Assembly (NCBI GenBank): GCA_024404655.1
Contig: JAKSPR010000134.1
Span: forward strand, 1 to 7,497
Source of the DNA: Clostridia bacterium
Lineage (GTDB): Bacteria > Bacillota > Clostridia > Oscillospirales > CAG-272
DNA: 7,497 nucleotides
Direction: 5' to 3'
The notes beneath the pieces are model-generated. The model made no database searches. It was given only the letters and a program-made list of their open reading frames with translations, and was not told the origin of the DNA. Positions 6,705-7,497 of this stretch are shown here, piece by piece; positions within the stretch are counted from its first letter, which is position 1, and the number at the start of each line of letters is the position of its first letter. A program made the translations under genes and the position numbers.

Positions 6705-7484
6705 TTATTCTTCCGGTTCAGGCCGCGGTGCATTCTCATATACCTTGAGGAGTTCTTCTGTGAAGGGAGCGAAAAGTGCATCGAGCCGTGTTACGAAATC
6801 CGGATATCCGCTGGGGAATGCATTGCTGCCGGATGCGCGGATAGAACATTCATCGGCAAAATAAACATCCAGTGAAAATCCGTCCCCATCCAGTACATCG
6901 GGATCGGATTCATGGAAACCATCCCATTTTATAAGGTCACATTCCTCAAGAATCTTTCGCAGATCTTCGCATACTGTGTCGGAGATCTCGCATGTCATCT
7001 CGCCAAAGTCCCGGTATTCATCCATATAGCAGGTGAAGGTGATACGATCATCCTCATCTCTGCGGACTTTATAAAAATAACCGCATCCGCCGAATGGATT
7101 GCTGTAGGAATAACGGAAGCTTGTGATCTCCGGATAGTATTCGCTGAAAGCACCGGAAACTGTCATGCTGTTGACAGCACTAAAATAAACCTCTGTATCG
7201 TGATCCGGCATAACGAACCGGATGACATAGGCGTTATTCTCCCAGGAGGCGTTGACAGCTTCACCGTCAACATAGAAAGAATAGTCTGTATCGGTTGCGA
7301 TCATATCGAAGCGGAGTGTGACATGTTTCCCCGCAGCGTAGGATGCTTTTGCGCCTTTGAAGAGATCCGTCTGCCCATGATAATCGACCTGGTATTTTTT
7401 CCCTCCGGCACAGGAAACCACGGAGACTGCAGCGATCAAAAGAAGAACGACCAGGACAATGATAACTGTATTCTTTCCGGACAT
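6705..7484 (-). CDS. Predicted lipoprotein of unknown function
   Basis: A 259-residue protein with a short charged start (MSGKN), a hydrophobic stretch (about 7-24) and a lipobox-like VVSC at 22-25. It is therefore probably a lipoprotein anchored at the outer face of the membrane through Cys25. An uncleaved N-terminal membrane anchor is the alternative. Residues about 30-108 resemble a small beta-sandwich bacterial-repeat module, with AGKHVTLRF, YSFYVDGE and FVMPDHDTEVYF as landmarks. Residues 115-245 form a second unnamed domain with WDGF, DVLDGDGFSLDVYF and SIRASGSNAFPSGYP; I recall similar segments in clostridial proteins but cannot name the family. It ends in a proline- and glutamate-rich tail. 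The minus-strand ATG is at 7482-7484, with GGGGGA seven bases upstream at the window edge. It is convergent with the operon, so probably unrelated to it. Its own promoter lies outside the window. Confidence 0.8.
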   Translation of the reverse strand: MSGKNTVIIVLVVLLLIAAVSVVSCAGGKKYQVDYHGQTDLFKGAKASYAAGKHVTLRFDMIATDTDYSFYVDGEAVNASWENNAYVIRFVMPDHDTEVYFSAVNSMTVSGAFSEYYPEITSFRYSYSNPFGGCGYFYKVRRDEDDRITFTCYMDEYRDFGEMTCEISDTVCEDLRKILEECDLIKWDGFHESDPDVLDGDGFSLDVYFADECSIRASGSNAFPSGYPDFVTRLDALFAPFTEELLKVYENAPRPEPEE

Positions 7485-7497
7485 ATCGTTTTCCCCC

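Noticed and set aside
6681..6875. 64-codon plus-strand open frame after the terminator
   Set aside because: It begins inside the terminator stem and is antisense to the end of the lipoprotein gene.

Overview
The window looks like chromosomal DNA of an anaerobic, plant-glycan-using Bacillota (Clostridia-like; gut or rumen Lachnospiraceae or Oscillospiraceae are the best guesses). The reasons are moderate GC, strong GGAGG-type ribosome binding sites, near-consensus sigma-A promoters, cysteine-rich cytoplasmic enzymes and a clostridial-style lipoprotein. The taxonomic call is an inference; no rRNA, tRNA or marker gene is present.

Layout. (1) Positions 1-2203, minus strand: a GH78-type alpha-L-rhamnosidase that runs off the left edge (734 residues present, C-terminus missing). 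(2) 2204-2485: a divergent intergenic region with two facing-away promoters, an extended -10 promoter for the rhamnosidase and a perfect TTGACA-17-TATAAT promoter for the rightward genes. (3) 2486-6620, plus strand: a four-gene operon of ThuA-like protein, Gfo/Idh/MocA oxidoreductase, alpha/beta hydrolase and GH51 alpha-L-arabinofuranosidase-like enzyme, with gaps of 35, 63 and 20 bases. (4) 6656-6689: a 13-bp-stem hairpin between convergent genes, probably a bidirectional terminator. (5) 6705-7484, minus strand: an unrelated predicted lipoprotein of unknown function.

How the genes may work together (inference). None of the four operon products shows a signal peptide, and neither does the rhamnosidase, so this is an intracellular set acting on small imported glycosides or oligosaccharides. 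GH78 would remove rhamnose, GH51 a pentose (arabinofuranose or something related), and the alpha/beta hydrolase an ester or other acyl group. The ThuA/Gfo pair would oxidise and process a sugar or glycoside in the manner of rhizobial ThuA/ThuB. Rhamnose- and arabinose-decorated pectin fragments or plant secondary-metabolite glycosides are the natural candidates. No transporter or regulator lies in the window.

The most notable points are the coupling of a ThuA/Gfo redox pair to rhamnosidase and arabinofuranosidase genes, and two active-site departures: the GH78 DER motif is followed by TPCNMD instead of the usual xGWxGD, and the GH51 PGGN motif has become PGGT.
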